Assembly: GCA_013334745.1 (NCBI GenBank)
Contig: JAAXWY010000008.1
Coordinates: 1 to 64,000, forward strand
Length of the DNA stretch: 64,000 bases
Direction: 5' to 3'
DNA from: Coriobacteriia bacterium
GTDB taxonomy: Bacteria > Actinomycetota > Coriobacteriia > Anaerosomatales > JAAXUF01
A program made the position numbers and the translations under genes. Positions 34,185 to 45,390 of this stretch are shown here, piece by piece. The number at the start of each line of letters is the position of its first letter. Positions within the stretch are counted from its first letter, which is position 1. Below the pieces are notes generated by a model, which did no database searches, had not been told where the DNA came from, and saw only the letters and a list, made by a program, of their open reading frames with translations.

Positions 34185-37100
34185 CTGTTCATGCCGACCC
34201 GTCGACTTCTGGTCGTGGCGGTGCTTGCCGCGATGATCGGGCTGGTAGCTCCGGCGAGTAGGGCGGCGGCGCTGGATACAGCGGTGTTCTCGAATCCGGT
34301 GCCTGCTGCCGGTGCAACCGTGCTAGCCAAGCCCATTCAGATCAAGGTCGACGTCGACGACGTGGCCATGATCACGGGCGCCACGGTCACGCTCAACGGG
34401 GTTCCGGCCTTGTTCGTGGCCCGGGACCACTACGTCGGGCACAGCGAGTACGACGAAGAGTCGGAGTCGGACTACTGGGCGGTTGACGACTGGTCGGTCG
34501 CGAGGGTGACGGGGTCGTTCTCGGCGAACAACGTCGCCCTGGGCGTCAACACCGTCGTTACCAGGGTGACGAGTTCGGCGGGTGTCTCGACGTACACGCG
34601 CACGTTCAGCTACGGAAACATGACCACGATCAGCACCGTGTCGCCGTCTCCGAGTTCCGTCCTGCCTGCTTCGCCCGCTTCCGTCACGGTTGGCGTGATC
34701 ACGGGAAGCACCGGCTTCTCAACGTACTCGCTCAAGATCGACGGCACCACGGTTCCCATGACGTATACCGCCGGCACCAAGACGTTTCGCGCCGTGCTGG
34801 GCTCGGCCCTGAGTCCCGGGCTGCGGACGTGCGTCTTCACGGCGAGGGATCTTCAGGGAACCAACGTATCGAGAACTTGGAGTTTCACGGTCTCACCGCC
34901 GATGTCTAACGGTGACCAATGCACCGTGTGCCACACCACCTATCCCGCCGCGCACGCTGTATCGGGCTGCGAGGCGTGTCACGACCATGGTTACGACTAC
35001 CCCTACGGCGACCACGGGGAAGAGACGCCCACGGCGGCCGGATGCACCGGGGGCGGAATCGATGGCGCGAGCGATTCGTGCCACAAGTTCGATCACGGCG
35101 GGGCCGACTTCCAGGGCTCCGGGCCGTTTGCCTGTGCCACGTGTCATCGCGAAGCGAACAGCGCGGTTCCTCAGCACACGAGCGCAGAGGTTGACGCGGC
35201 CCACGCGAGCATCGGGAACCCCAATGGGTGCGAGAGCTGTCATATCGAGTCTCTGATCGATGAGCACTCGCAGTATCCGGAGTCTGCCACGGTCAAGTAC
35301 CAGTGCGACCTGTGTCATGGCGCGAATGCGCCGCAGCAGGTCAAGGATGCAGTCGCCGCAGGCAACACGAGTTGCTCGGCGTGTCACACGACCGTCACGC
35401 ACGGTGACCATGCGTCCACCGTTGCGGACACGGCGCTCGGGCTCACGGGGTCGGTGTGCGGTGACTGCCACGCAACGGACCTGGTCGATGAGCACTTCAA
35501 GTTGAGCTCGTCGACATTCACCAATGGGTGCTATTCCTGCCACCCCACTCCTCGGAGCACGTTTGTGGACTGGGGACGGGCATGCACGCAGGGTGGCTGC
35601 CACACCGTGGGTACATCGAACGAGATGCACTCGGGTGCAGCGAGCGCTCACGGCGTACCGGCACCAGGCTGCACGAAGGATGGGTGCCACGACGGCGGTA
35701 CCGACGTGTCCCTCATCCATGCAACGCAAGGGTGCCTCACCTGCCATGAAGACGACAGCCCTCTGACCGATTGCACCGGCTGTCACGACATGGATTCGCC
35801 CCATGGTGATATCGCGCCGCAGCACCTTGCGACAATGACCTACTCGAGCGTCACGATCAGCGGCGTCTCGTTCGGTGACCACACGTGCTCGGAGTGCCAC
35901 GGAGAATCGGGACTGACAACCATTCACGGCAGTGCCGATGAGGACTGCATGAAGTGCCATCCCACACCCAAGAGCACCTTGACGCCGACGTGGGGCAAGT
36001 CCTGCGCGCAGGCTGACTGCCACACCGGCAGCACCGCCACGATGCATACCAGCATCGACGCCGACCATCAGCCCAACACGAACGATGCGAACTGCGTCAA
36101 GGCTGGCTGTCATGCGAGCTCGAGTGTCGCGAAGATTCACGAGAACGCAGAGGGAGTCGTTGACGGCTTCGAGCGCGCCGGGTGTCAGGTCTGCCATGCG
36201 GCCGGTACCCCGACGGGCGGAGACTGCGTGAGCTGTCATCCGGACCGGGTGGACGCTCATGGTTACGTCGTCTACCGCCACGAGGGCACTCCGGCAACCG
36301 AGACCGTCACAATCGACAGTGTCGTCTACACGGCACCCGGGTGTGCGGCTTGCCATGAAACAGAGCTTGGCCCTGAGCATGAAAAGGCGACCTCGAGCTC
36401 GTCAGCCGATGGCTGCGGGGCATGCCACCCCAGCCCATGGAATACGCTCGCGCCTGCGTGGGACAAGACCACATGTGTTCAGGGCGGCTGTCACACTGAG
36501 TCGTCCGCCGCACCGATGCACGCCTCGGCTACGTCGGGCCATGTGACCTCAGCGACAAATGACCCGTGTTTCGCGAGTGGCTGTCACGCAGCCAGCAACC
36601 TGGCTGCACTGCACGCCAATGCAACAAACACCGTGGCTGAGCCGGCTCGCTTCTCCTGCATGATCTGCCACTCTGAGGGAGTTCCGACCATCGACGACTG
36701 CACCAACGTCGCGTGCCACGCCGACAAGGCCGAGAGCCATTACGTCGCGGCAGACCACCTCGCTTCACCGGTCGCCGAGACGATCTCGATCCTGGGCAAC
36801 TCGTACGGCTCGCACGCGTGCGCCGACTGCCATGATCTGTACCTCGGAGCAGTGCACTCGGAGCCCACAGCCAGTTCGAGCGACGACGGATGTGCCGCGT
36901 GCCATCCAAGTGCCGCTGCAAGTCTCGCGGGTGGCTGGACAGGCACCTGCGTGCAGGCCGACTGCCACGTTGTCTCTACATCCAACGCCAAGCACGCCGG
37001 TATCGATCCAGCGCATGAGACCCTCTCGGCCAACAGCACCTGCTTCTCGGCTGTGTGTCACGCGTCGAGCAACCTGGCCGCGCTACACAGCCTGGCGACC

Positions 37101-37715
37101 ACCATGGTCGCTGGCCAGACGCGGACGTCGTGCGAGATCTGCCATGCCGACGGCTCTCCCACGAACAAGGACTGCACCGCGCCAGCCTGCCATGGCTCCT
37201 TCGAGCCCCCACATCGCGACCCGGCGACGGATGCCGCGCACACGACCAGCACGACTGGTTGCGACACCTGCCACAGTGCCGTACTGCCGACCGAGCATGA
37301 GCTACATCCCGCGAGTGGAACCAAGTACGACTGCACCATCTGCCATGGTTCTGGGGCGCGTCCCGACGCACAGGCCGCGGTTACTGCCGGGGATACCGCT
37401 TGCACAGCGTGCCACGCAGCACCGGAAGACATCCCGGCACACGCTGACATCGCCAATAGCTGCACATCGTGTCACGACACCTTCCCGGCCGAGCACCCAA
37501 TCACGGGTTGCGAATACTGTCACACGAGCGGATGGGACAACCCGAGGGGCGATCACGGTGAGGAGACGCCCAACCCGAGCTGCACGGGTGACGACAACCC
37601 GTACAACAACGAGTCGGGGGTGTGTCACTCCTACGACCACGGCAGATTCACCTGCTTCAGCTGCCACAACACAAGCAACCCGCAGTTGCCTCAGCACTGG
37701 ACGCCGGTCCAGTAG
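34185..37715 (+). CDS. Giant secreted multihaem cytochrome, up to 38 haem sites
   Basis: About 1176 residues from the ATG at 34185; an in-frame TTG at 34158 is less likely. A Sec signal peptide (RRLLVVAVLAAMIGLVAPASRA) is followed by about 220 residues of Ig-like beta-sandwich (VFSNPVPAAGATV...; VSPPMSNG). The rest is a haem-rich domain with 26 CXXCH motifs and ten CX4CH motifs that I counted, plus two long pairs (CX11CH and CX13CH). A roughly 130-170-residue unit repeats, marked by CHPTPKSTL...W, QADCH and SNLAALH, so haem sites come in ordered sets. No C-terminal anchor is visible. Likely role: long-range extracellular electron conduit or charge store. A strong terminator follows. It is unusual for its size and its high share of CX4CH sites. 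Confidence 0.9.
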   Translation: MFMPTRRLLVVAVLAAMIGLVAPASRAAALDTAVFSNPVPAAGATVLAKPIQIKVDVDDVAMITGATVTLNGVPALFVARDHYVGHSEYDEESESDYWAVDDWSVARVTGSFSANNVALGVNTVVTRVTSSAGVSTYTRTFSYGNMTTISTVSPSPSSVLPASPASVTVGVITGSTGFSTYSLKIDGTTVPMTYTAGTKTFRAVLGSALSPGLRTCVFTARDLQGTNVSRTWSFTVSPPMSNGDQCTVCHTTYPAAHAVSGCEACHDHGYDYPYGDHGEETPTAAGCTGGGIDGASDSCHKFDHGGADFQGSGPFACATCHREANSAVPQHTSAEVDAAHASIGNPNGCESCHIESLIDEHSQYPESATVKYQCDLCHGANAPQQVKDAVAAGNTSCSACHTTVTHGDHASTVADTALGLTGSVCGDCHATDLVDEHFKLSSSTFTNGCYSCHPTPRSTFVDWGRACTQGGCHTVGTSNEMHSGAASAHGVPAPGCTKDGCHDGGTDVSLIHATQGCLTCHEDDSPLTDCTGCHDMDSPHGDIAPQHLATMTYSSVTISGVSFGDHTCSECHGESGLTTIHGSADEDCMKCHPTPKSTLTPTWGKSCAQADCHTGSTATMHTSIDADHQPNTNDANCVKAGCHASSSVAKIHENAEGVVDGFERAGCQVCHAAGTPTGGDCVSCHPDRVDAHGYVVYRHEGTPATETVTIDSVVYTAPGCAACHETELGPEHEKATSSSSADGCGACHPSPWNTLAPAWDKTTCVQGGCHTESSAAPMHASATSGHVTSATNDPCFASGCHAASNLAALHANATNTVAEPARFSCMICHSEGVPTIDDCTNVACHADKAESHYVAADHLASPVAETISILGNSYGSHACADCHDLYLGAVHSEPTASSSDDGCAACHPSAAASLAGGWTGTCVQADCHVVSTSNAKHAGIDPAHETLSANSTCFSAVCHASSNLAALHSLATTMVAGQTRTSCEICHADGSPTNKDCTAPACHGSFEPPHRDPATDAAHTTSTTGCDTCHSAVLPTEHELHPASGTKYDCTICHGSGARPDAQAAVTAGDTACTACHAAPEDIPAHADIANSCTSCHDTFPAEHPITGCEYCHTSGWDNPRGDHGEETPNPSCTGDDNPYNNESGVCHSYDHGRFTCFSCHNTSNPQLPQHWTPVQ

Positions 37716-37739
37716 CCGCGGGTTATCATTGCAGCGCAG

Positions 37740-37765
37740 GAAGGGCCGCCATCTGGCGGCCCTTC
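37740..37765. terminator. Perfect bidirectional hairpin terminator
   Basis: GAAGGGCCGCC pairs perfectly with GGCGGCCCTTC around ATCT. It lies between the convergent giant cytochrome gene and the pglF-like gene, so it can serve both strands. Confidence 0.8.
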
Positions 37766-37800
37766 TCGTATGCGCAACAGGCTGCGGTGACGTCGTGCTG

Positions 37801-39660
37801 CTACGCGCGCTCCCGCTGCGCGAATCCCGGCTCGAGCCGCTCAATCGCCTCGGAGGCGCAGCTCACATCGCCGTGCAGCGCGCATTCGATGAGCGCTCGG
37901 ATCTCCGCGTCGAAACCGGTGTCCGGCGTCGCTGCGCGTTCGACGCGCAGAATCTTGTCGCGCTCGGTGGGTAGCAGCGTCTCGGACTCGGTGACGAGCG
38001 TCTCATGCAGCTTCTCGCCGGGCCGCAGGCCGCTGAACTCAACGTCGGCGGGCACGCCGGAGAGCGCGATCATCTTGCGGGCGAGGTCGACGATCTTGAC
38101 CGGTTCGCCCATCTCCAGCACAAAGATGTCGCCCGGTTCACCGATGGCCTGCGCTTGCAGGACGAGGCGCGAAGCCTCGGGGATGGTCATGAAGTATCGC
38201 GTGACGTCGGGGTGGGTCACGGTAAGCGGACCGCCGTGACGCAACTGCTCCTGGAAGATCGGCACTACGGACCCGCGACTTGCGAGCACGTTGCCGAAGC
38301 GCACGGCGACCGCGTGCAGTTTGCCTCGGCGGGTGGCGTCGAGCATCTCGCGTTCCGCCAGCGACTTCGTCAGCCCCATGATGTTGGCGGGTGCGACCGC
38401 CTTGTCGGTCGAGATGAGCACGAATCGCTCGGTGTCGTGGCGTTCACACGCCTCGATGACCTGCAGCGTGCCGAGGACGTTGGTCTTGATGGCCTCGGCG
38501 GGGGCGATCTCCATCAGCGGTACGTGCTTGTAGGCGGCCGCGTGCAGCACGACGTCCGGGCGGTGCTCGCCGAAGACCGCATCGAGCCGCTCGACGTCTC
38601 GGATGTCGCACACGCACATCACCGGTGGCTGCGGGTCGATGAGCCGCAGCTCAAGCCACAACTCGTAGAGTCGCGTTTCGTCGATCTCGATAAGCAGGAG
38701 CTTGGCCGGCGACATCGCCATGATCTGCCGGCACAGTTCGCTGCCGATCGAGCCGGCGGCGCCGGTGACGGCGACCACCTTATCGGCGAGCGTCGATCGG
38801 ACTTGGTCCACGTCGATGCGCGTGGGCTCCCTGCCGAGAAGATCCTCGACGTCGACTCCACGCAGGTCGCGCAGGCTGACGGAGCCCTTCGCGATGACCA
38901 GTGCGGGCATGATCCGCGTCTGTACGTCGGAGTCGGCGGCTTCGTTCAGGATGCGTCGCACCGTTTCGCGCGGCGCCGACGGCATCGCGACCATGATCTC
39001 CTGGACGTCGCGCTCGGCCACGATGCGTTCGAGTTCACTCGTCGCCCCGAGCACGTGCACGCCACCGATTGTTCGCCCGCGCAACACGGGTCGGTCGTCG
39101 AGGAAGCCGATGACGGTCAGGCCGAGGTCCGGTCGGCTCTGTATCTCGCGCAGTAGCAACGATCCCGCGCTCCCTCCGCCCACGATCAGGACCCTGCGCC
39201 CCGAGCCGAAGCGCGACGAGCGCACGTACATGAAGATGCGCGCAGCCATCCGCACCGCAGACGCGCCGAGAAAGACGAGGAGTGCCTGAATCATCAGCAC
39301 GCCGAGAGGCACCGGGCGTATCACGCTCTCGCGCACGAGGAGCGCATCCGCGAGCACGAGAATGCCGGCTCCTACCGTGACGGCGCCGGAGAGTTTGAGG
39401 AGCGTGTCGACGCCGACGTAGCGCAGCACCAGCCGATACAGGCCGAACAGCGCGAAGAGGCCGACGTAGACCACGATGGCCGCGAGCGCGAGCGGGGTGG
39501 TCCACTGCGCGAACTCGGGAGGCACGATGCCCTCAAAGCGCGCGTAGTAGCCGCCGACTGTGGCGATGACGATGACGGCGATGTCGAGGATGACGAGCAC
39601 GCCGTTCCAGAGGCGGCCGGTCGCCCTCACGCGTGCGAACGCGCTCTGCCGATCGCTCAT
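37801..39660 (-). CDS. pglF: Membrane UDP-GlcNAc 4,6-dehydratase (PglF/WbpM-like)
   Basis: A 619-residue protein of full-length PglF/WbpM type. About four N-terminal membrane helices and a CoA-binding-like domain (RVLIVGGGSAGSLLLREI) precede the catalytic SDR domain (AVTGAAGSIGSELCRQI, LHAAAYKHVPLME, STDKAVAPANIMGLTK, RFGNVLASRGSV, GLRPGEKLHE). It converts UDP-GlcNAc to UDP-4-keto-6-deoxy-GlcNAc, the first step to bacillosamine. The ATG at 39660 overlaps the aminotransferase stop (ATGA). It is the last gene of a minus-strand pglA-C-D-E-F-like operon, so the step is well supported by context. Annotation simply as CapD would be less specific. Confidence 0.9.
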   Translation of the reverse strand: MSDRQSAFARVRATGRLWNGVLVILDIAVIVIATVGGYYARFEGIVPPEFAQWTTPLALAAIVVYVGLFALFGLYRLVLRYVGVDTLLKLSGAVTVGAGILVLADALLVRESVIRPVPLGVLMIQALLVFLGASAVRMAARIFMYVRSSRFGSGRRVLIVGGGSAGSLLLREIQSRPDLGLTVIGFLDDRPVLRGRTIGGVHVLGATSELERIVAERDVQEIMVAMPSAPRETVRRILNEAADSDVQTRIMPALVIAKGSVSLRDLRGVDVEDLLGREPTRIDVDQVRSTLADKVVAVTGAAGSIGSELCRQIMAMSPAKLLLIEIDETRLYELWLELRLIDPQPPVMCVCDIRDVERLDAVFGEHRPDVVLHAAAYKHVPLMEIAPAEAIKTNVLGTLQVIEACERHDTERFVLISTDKAVAPANIMGLTKSLAEREMLDATRRGKLHAVAVRFGNVLASRGSVVPIFQEQLRHGGPLTVTHPDVTRYFMTIPEASRLVLQAQAIGEPGDIFVLEMGEPVKIVDLARKMIALSGVPADVEFSGLRPGEKLHETLVTESETLLPTERDKILRVERAATPDTGFDAEIRALIECALHGDVSCASEAIERLEPGFAQRERA

Positions 39661-40877
39661 GCGGACGCCACCTCGAGGACTTTGCGAACTGCCGTGATCG
39701 TATCGTCGATATCGGCGTCTGCGAGTGTGGGGTGGAGAAGGAACGCGAGTGATGTCTCGTGTACCTGCGCAGCGTTGGGGAGGCGTGTCGCGGGCGCGAG
39801 TCCTGCCGCAATGAATGCCTGCTCGCGGTAGATCTCGGCGCACCCGCCGTAGTGGGCGGGGATGCCCTCCGCCGAGATTGCGGCAGCGACGCGGTCGCGA
39901 TCCCATCCGGGCGCAAGCGACTCGGGCACCACGTATGCGTAGAGCCGATACCACGCGTGCTCGCAGTCGAGCTCGGGGATCGGGATGTGGAGCGACTTGA
40001 TGCCGCTGAGACCCGCCGCCAGCCTGGTGGCGTTGCGCGTGCGCACCGCATGCCAGTCGGGCAGCTTCGAAAGTCCGACGCGACCGATGGCGGCAGCGAG
40101 CTCATCCATCCGCCAGTTGGAGCCAAACGAATCGACCATCCACTTGAACATGCCCGGCTCGGACATGAAGGCCGCATCGTTGACCTTTTCGTACGACTTG
40201 CCGTGGTCCTTGTACGACCACGCGCGCCGATGCGCTTGCTCGTCGTCGAGCAGCAGCATGCCGCCCTCGCCGGTCGGAAGCACCTTCTCCTGACAGAATG
40301 AGAACGCCGCCGCGTGGGTGCCGAGCGAGCCAATCGGTCGCCCACGATAGAGGGCGCCATGTGCCTGTGCGCAGTCCTCGATAACGACGAGACCGCGTTC
40401 CTCGGCGAGAGCGAGTATCGGGTCCATGTCGACCGGCCGCCCGCCGAGATGCACGGGGATGATCGCGCGTGTTCGGTCGGACAGTACGGCCCGCACGGTC
40501 TGCGCCGTCAGGCATGAGCTGTCGGGGTCGATGTCTGCGCACACCGGTCGCGCGCCCACAGCCACGACGGCGCTGGCGGTTGCGATGAATGTGCGTGCCG
40601 GCACCACAACCTCATCGCCGGGACCGATTTCGAAGGCTCGCAGCGCAAGCTCGAGCGCGAGCGTGCCGTTCGCGACGGCGATGCCGTGGGCACGGCCGAG
40701 GGTCTGGGCGTACTCGGCCTCGAAACGCCGGCACTGCTCGCCGGTCCAGTAGCTGAGCTTGCCCGAGCGCAGGACGGCTGTGACCGCAGCGACCTCCTCG
40801 TCACCCGGTGCGGGCCACGAGGGGAGCGGTGTGGTGCGGACGGGGGTTCCGCCGTCGATTGCGAGCATTTCGGTCAC
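39657..40877 (-). CDS. pglE: UDP-4-keto sugar aminotransferase (PglE-like, DegT family)
   Basis: A 406-residue PLP enzyme of the DegT/DnrJ/EryC1 family. Lys198 in SFCQEKVLPTGEGG is the expected Schiff-base lysine and Asp168 (EDCAQAHGA) the cofactor-binding aspartate. In the bacillosamine pathway the enzyme aminates the C4 ketone made by PglF, using glutamate. GTG at 40877 was chosen because it directly follows the pglD stop and precedes the conserved MLAIDGGTPVR start; the longer frame upstream overlaps pglD. It overlaps pglF by 4 bp. Confidence 0.88.
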   Translation of the reverse strand: MTEMLAIDGGTPVRTTPLPSWPAPGDEEVAAVTAVLRSGKLSYWTGEQCRRFEAEYAQTLGRAHGIAVANGTLALELALRAFEIGPGDEVVVPARTFIATASAVVAVGARPVCADIDPDSSCLTAQTVRAVLSDRTRAIIPVHLGGRPVDMDPILALAEERGLVVIEDCAQAHGALYRGRPIGSLGTHAAAFSFCQEKVLPTGEGGMLLLDDEQAHRRAWSYKDHGKSYEKVNDAAFMSEPGMFKWMVDSFGSNWRMDELAAAIGRVGLSKLPDWHAVRTRNATRLAAGLSGIKSLHIPIPELDCEHAWYRLYAYVVPESLAPGWDRDRVAAAISAEGIPAHYGGCAEIYREQAFIAAGLAPATRLPNAAQVHETSLAFLLHPTLADADIDDTITAVRKVLEVASA

Positions 40878-40878
40878 G

Positions 40879-41490
40879 TCAGCTCTCCGAGCCGTGCAGT
40901 GGTTTCGCGGGCACGCCGGCGTACGTGGCGCTCGCGGGCACGTCGTCGACGACCGTAGCCCCCGCACCCACCGTCGCCCAGTCTCCCACCGAGCGCAGAG
41001 GAATCACCGAGCAGCCCACTCCGAGCAAGACGCCCTCGCCCAAACGAACGCCGCCGCACAGCGCGCTTCCCGGACCCACGTGGGCGTGGGCGCCGATCGC
41101 GCAGTCGTGGTCGACAGAGCAGCCCGTGTTCAGTATCGAGTTGACGCCGACCGTGGCATCGACATTGACGATGACGCCAGGCGCGATGAAGGCGCCTGCG
41201 CCGATGGTGACGTCGGTTCCGATGATCGCCGAGGGGTGGACCACCGCGGCCGGGGTCCTGCCCGCTGCGACGTTCTCGGCAAAGAGGGCAGCGCGCTGAC
41301 GGTTGTCACCCACGGCTACGATGAACGCGTCGGCGTCGATACCGTCGGCTGTTGCGCTGATGGGCACGCCGAGCACGTCGGGACGCTCGCGCGGCGCACC
41401 GATCACGCCAACGACGTCCCATCCCGCATCGCGGGCGGCGTCGATGACGACCTTTGCGTGGCCTCCGGCACCTACGACGAGCAGCTTCAC
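40879..41490 (-). CDS. pglD: Amino-sugar N-acetyltransferase (PglD-like)
   Basis: A 203-residue protein with an N-terminal Rossmann-like UDP-sugar-binding segment (KLLVVGAGGHAKVVIDAA) and a left-handed beta-helix of hexapeptide repeats (AIIGTDVTIGAGAFIAPG...). NTGCSVDHDC contains the catalytic histidine region of PglD/NeuD-type enzymes. It acetylates the C4 amino group with acetyl-CoA, completing UDP-N,N'-diacetylbacillosamine. It overlaps the initiating-transferase gene by 4 bp and is followed within 2 bp by the aminotransferase gene. Confidence 0.9.
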   Translation of the reverse strand: MKLLVVGAGGHAKVVIDAARDAGWDVVGVIGAPRERPDVLGVPISATADGIDADAFIVAVGDNRQRAALFAENVAAGRTPAAVVHPSAIIGTDVTIGAGAFIAPGVIVNVDATVGVNSILNTGCSVDHDCAIGAHAHVGPGSALCGGVRLGEGVLLGVGCSVIPLRSVGDWATVGAGATVVDDVPASATYAGVPAKPLHGSES

Positions 41491-42143
41491 GAGCCCTCCC
41501 GATCGCCCTGTCGCGGCTCGCTGCCCGCGAAGGGCTCCATGGTCGCATGGCCTTTCGCCGATACTCCCTCGCGTGCGAAGACCGTCGTGACGGTCATGGC
41601 GAGGATCCGGCAGTCGAGCGCGAACGACCGATTGTCCACATACCAGACATCCATCTCGAAACGCTCATCCCACGAGACCGCGTTTCGCCCGTTGACCTGC
41701 GCCCATCCCGTGATTCCCGGGCGGACTTCGTGCCTGCGGGCCTGCCGGTCATTGTAGCGCGTGAGGTACTCGGTCAGTAGCGGGCGGGGGCCCACGATGC
41801 TCATATCTCCGAGAAGCACGTTGGCGAGCTCCGGCAGCTCGTCGAGCGATGTCGCGCGAAGTGCTCGGCCGAAGCCCGTGAGGCGCTCGGCATCGCTCGC
41901 CACGGCATCGACATCGCCCTGTGCGTTCGGCACATCTCGCATCGTGCGGAACTTGTACAGCGTGAAGACGCGGCCATTCTGACCCGGGCGTTGCTGGGCG
42001 AAGAGGACCGGCGACCCGAGCTTCGCGCGGACGAGAACTGCCAGCACCAGCAGCACCGGGCTGAGTACGATGAGCAGCACTCCCGATGCGATCGCATCAA
42101 GGGCGCTCTTCACGGTGTCATACACGCGATGCGAGCGCTTCAC
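41487..42143 (-). CDS. pglC: Initiating phosphoglycosyl transferase (PglC-like)
   Basis: A 218-residue monotopic polyprenyl-phosphate phosphoglycosyl transferase of the small PglC form. A membrane-entry helix (ASGVLLIVLSPVLLVLAVLV) is followed by SPVLFAQQRPGQNGRVFTLYKFRTM, the catalytic Asp-Glu pair in LRATSLDELPEL, and MSIVGPRPLL. It transfers phospho-bacillosamine from UDP to undecaprenyl (or decaprenyl) phosphate. GTG at 42143 was chosen because GAGGAG lies 7 nt upstream; this overlaps the GT4 gene by 26 bp. A GTG at 42113 is an alternative. The adjacent PglF/E/D-like genes strongly support the substrate. Confidence 0.9.
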   Translation of the reverse strand: MKRSHRVYDTVKSALDAIASGVLLIVLSPVLLVLAVLVRAKLGSPVLFAQQRPGQNGRVFTLYKFRTMRDVPNAQGDVDAVASDAERLTGFGRALRATSLDELPELANVLLGDMSIVGPRPLLTEYLTRYNDRQARRHEVRPGITGWAQVNGRNAVSWDERFEMDVWYVDNRSFALDCRILAMTVTTVFAREGVSAKGHATMEPFAGSEPRQGDREGS

Positions 42144-43308
42144 GGTACAGCTCCTCGTAGGCGTCGATGATGCGGGGGAGTGCGTACTCAGCAACGGCGC
42201 GCTCGCGACCTGCGTGACCGCGGCGCGCGGCTTCGTGCGGATCTCGCACGGCCGCCGAGATTGCGGCAGCGAGTGATGCCGGGTCGTTCTTGTCGGCGAG
42301 CCAGCCGGTGTCAGGTGTGATCGCATCGGCGATGCCCCGCGTGTCGGTGCCGATGACGGGCTTGCCCGCAGCCATGGCCTCAAGCACGCTGCGGTTGAGT
42401 CCCTCACGCTCGGAGCAGAGCATGAGCGCGTCGCTCGCGGCCAGGAGCGTCGGGACGTCTCGGCGGTATCCGATCCAGCGGATCCGCGTCTCGATGCCGA
42501 GCGCCATCGCCTGCTCGCGCAGCCGTGACTCGAGAGGGCCGTCACCGGCGAGCACGAGCACCACGCGCGGATCGTCGACGAGCGAGAGCGCCTTGAAGGC
42601 GTGCTCATGCCGCTTCACCGCACCGAACTCGGCGATCATCGTGAGCACGAACGCATCGGCGGGCAGGTCGAGCTTCTCTCGAAGCGCGGCGATCTCCGCG
42701 TCGCTTGCCGCGGTCGGACCGTACGCGTCGACGTCGACACCGATGCCGGGAATGAGCCGAACGCGCTCAGGATCGATGGTGCCGAAGTCGCGTGCAGCGG
42801 AGAAGTCCTCGGCGTTGATGGTCACGAGGTAGTCGGTCCACGCCGCTGCGGCACGTTCAAGCCGCTCGTACACCGCGTTGCTTGTCGGTGCACCGCCGCG
42901 GTAGAAGTGGAAGCCGTGTGCCGTGTAGATCACGGCGGGTCGCTCGGCGCGCGGGCGACCGCGTAGCGCATAACGCGTTACGAACGCCGCAATGGGCGTG
43001 TGTACGTGCACGATGTCGTAGTCGCCCGCCTCGACGACGCGGCGTATTGCTGCCGCGGTGCCGCTGACGTTGCCCAAAGCGAGCGGGTTGCGACTCCATC
43101 CGATGTCGAAGTGCTGGTCGTATTCCGTGGCGATGGTCTCGGCGCGCGTCGCACCGTTCGCGAGCGCGTCGATGCGCCAGCCCTGCGCGCGAAGGTGTTT
43201 GGCGAACGGCACGAGGAACGCCTCGAGCGTGATCGGGACCGTCGTGACGAACAGAGCCGCTCGGCCGCGGTCGCACAGGTGCTCGTCGCTGCTCAAGCGG
43301 GTCGTCAC
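42118..43308 (-). CDS. pglA: GT4 glycosyltransferase (PglA-like)
   Basis: A 396-residue GT-B enzyme with ALFVTTVPITLEAFLVPFAKHL, HVHTPIAAFVTRYALR, TAHGFHFYRGG, IPGIGVDVDAYG and the donor-site block SEREGLNRSVLEAMAAGKP. TAHGFHFY with this gene order is typical of PglA/CapM-like enzymes that add the second sugar (GalNAc in Campylobacter) to lipid-linked bacillosamine. It is the first gene of the minus-strand operon, starting with GTG after GAG; a TAGAAT -10 lies about 50 nt upstream. The acceptor assignment rests on context, and the donor is unknown. Confidence 0.85.
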   Translation of the reverse strand: MTTRLSSDEHLCDRGRAALFVTTVPITLEAFLVPFAKHLRAQGWRIDALANGATRAETIATEYDQHFDIGWSRNPLALGNVSGTAAAIRRVVEAGDYDIVHVHTPIAAFVTRYALRGRPRAERPAVIYTAHGFHFYRGGAPTSNAVYERLERAAAAWTDYLVTINAEDFSAARDFGTIDPERVRLIPGIGVDVDAYGPTAASDAEIAALREKLDLPADAFVLTMIAEFGAVKRHEHAFKALSLVDDPRVVLVLAGDGPLESRLREQAMALGIETRIRWIGYRRDVPTLLAASDALMLCSEREGLNRSVLEAMAAGKPVIGTDTRGIADAITPDTGWLADKNDPASLAAAISAAVRDPHEAARRGHAGRERAVAEYALPRIIDAYEELYREALASRV

Positions 43309-43358
43309 CTCTCAGGCTCGTCGGTGGATAGCAGTGGGCGCGAAGATGCACCGCCGCC

Positions 43359-43364
43359 ATTCTA
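43359..43364 (-). promoter_or_regulatory. -10 box of the pgl-like operon
   Basis: TAGAAT on the minus strand, in the intergenic region divergent from the SDR gene at 43485. It is identical to the leuC and GT-C -10 hexamers. Confidence 0.45.
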
Positions 43365-43442
43365 GCGCGTGCGTGGCACGCTGGTCGCAGTGTTGTAGCC
43401 TGTTGGCGCAGCACATAGAGTGGGTGCGATACAGACGCTTAA

Positions 43443-45386
<1,944 letters not shown>

Positions 45387-45390
<4 letters not shown>

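Noticed and set aside
34893-36380. Minus-strand open frame inside the giant cytochrome
   Set aside because: Composition mirrors the repeats on the other strand; no domain recognised.
42111-42143. Possible frameshift where the pglA-like and pglC-like genes overlap
   Set aside because: A 26-bp overlap with a good GAGGAG site explains it; both proteins have complete family lengths.
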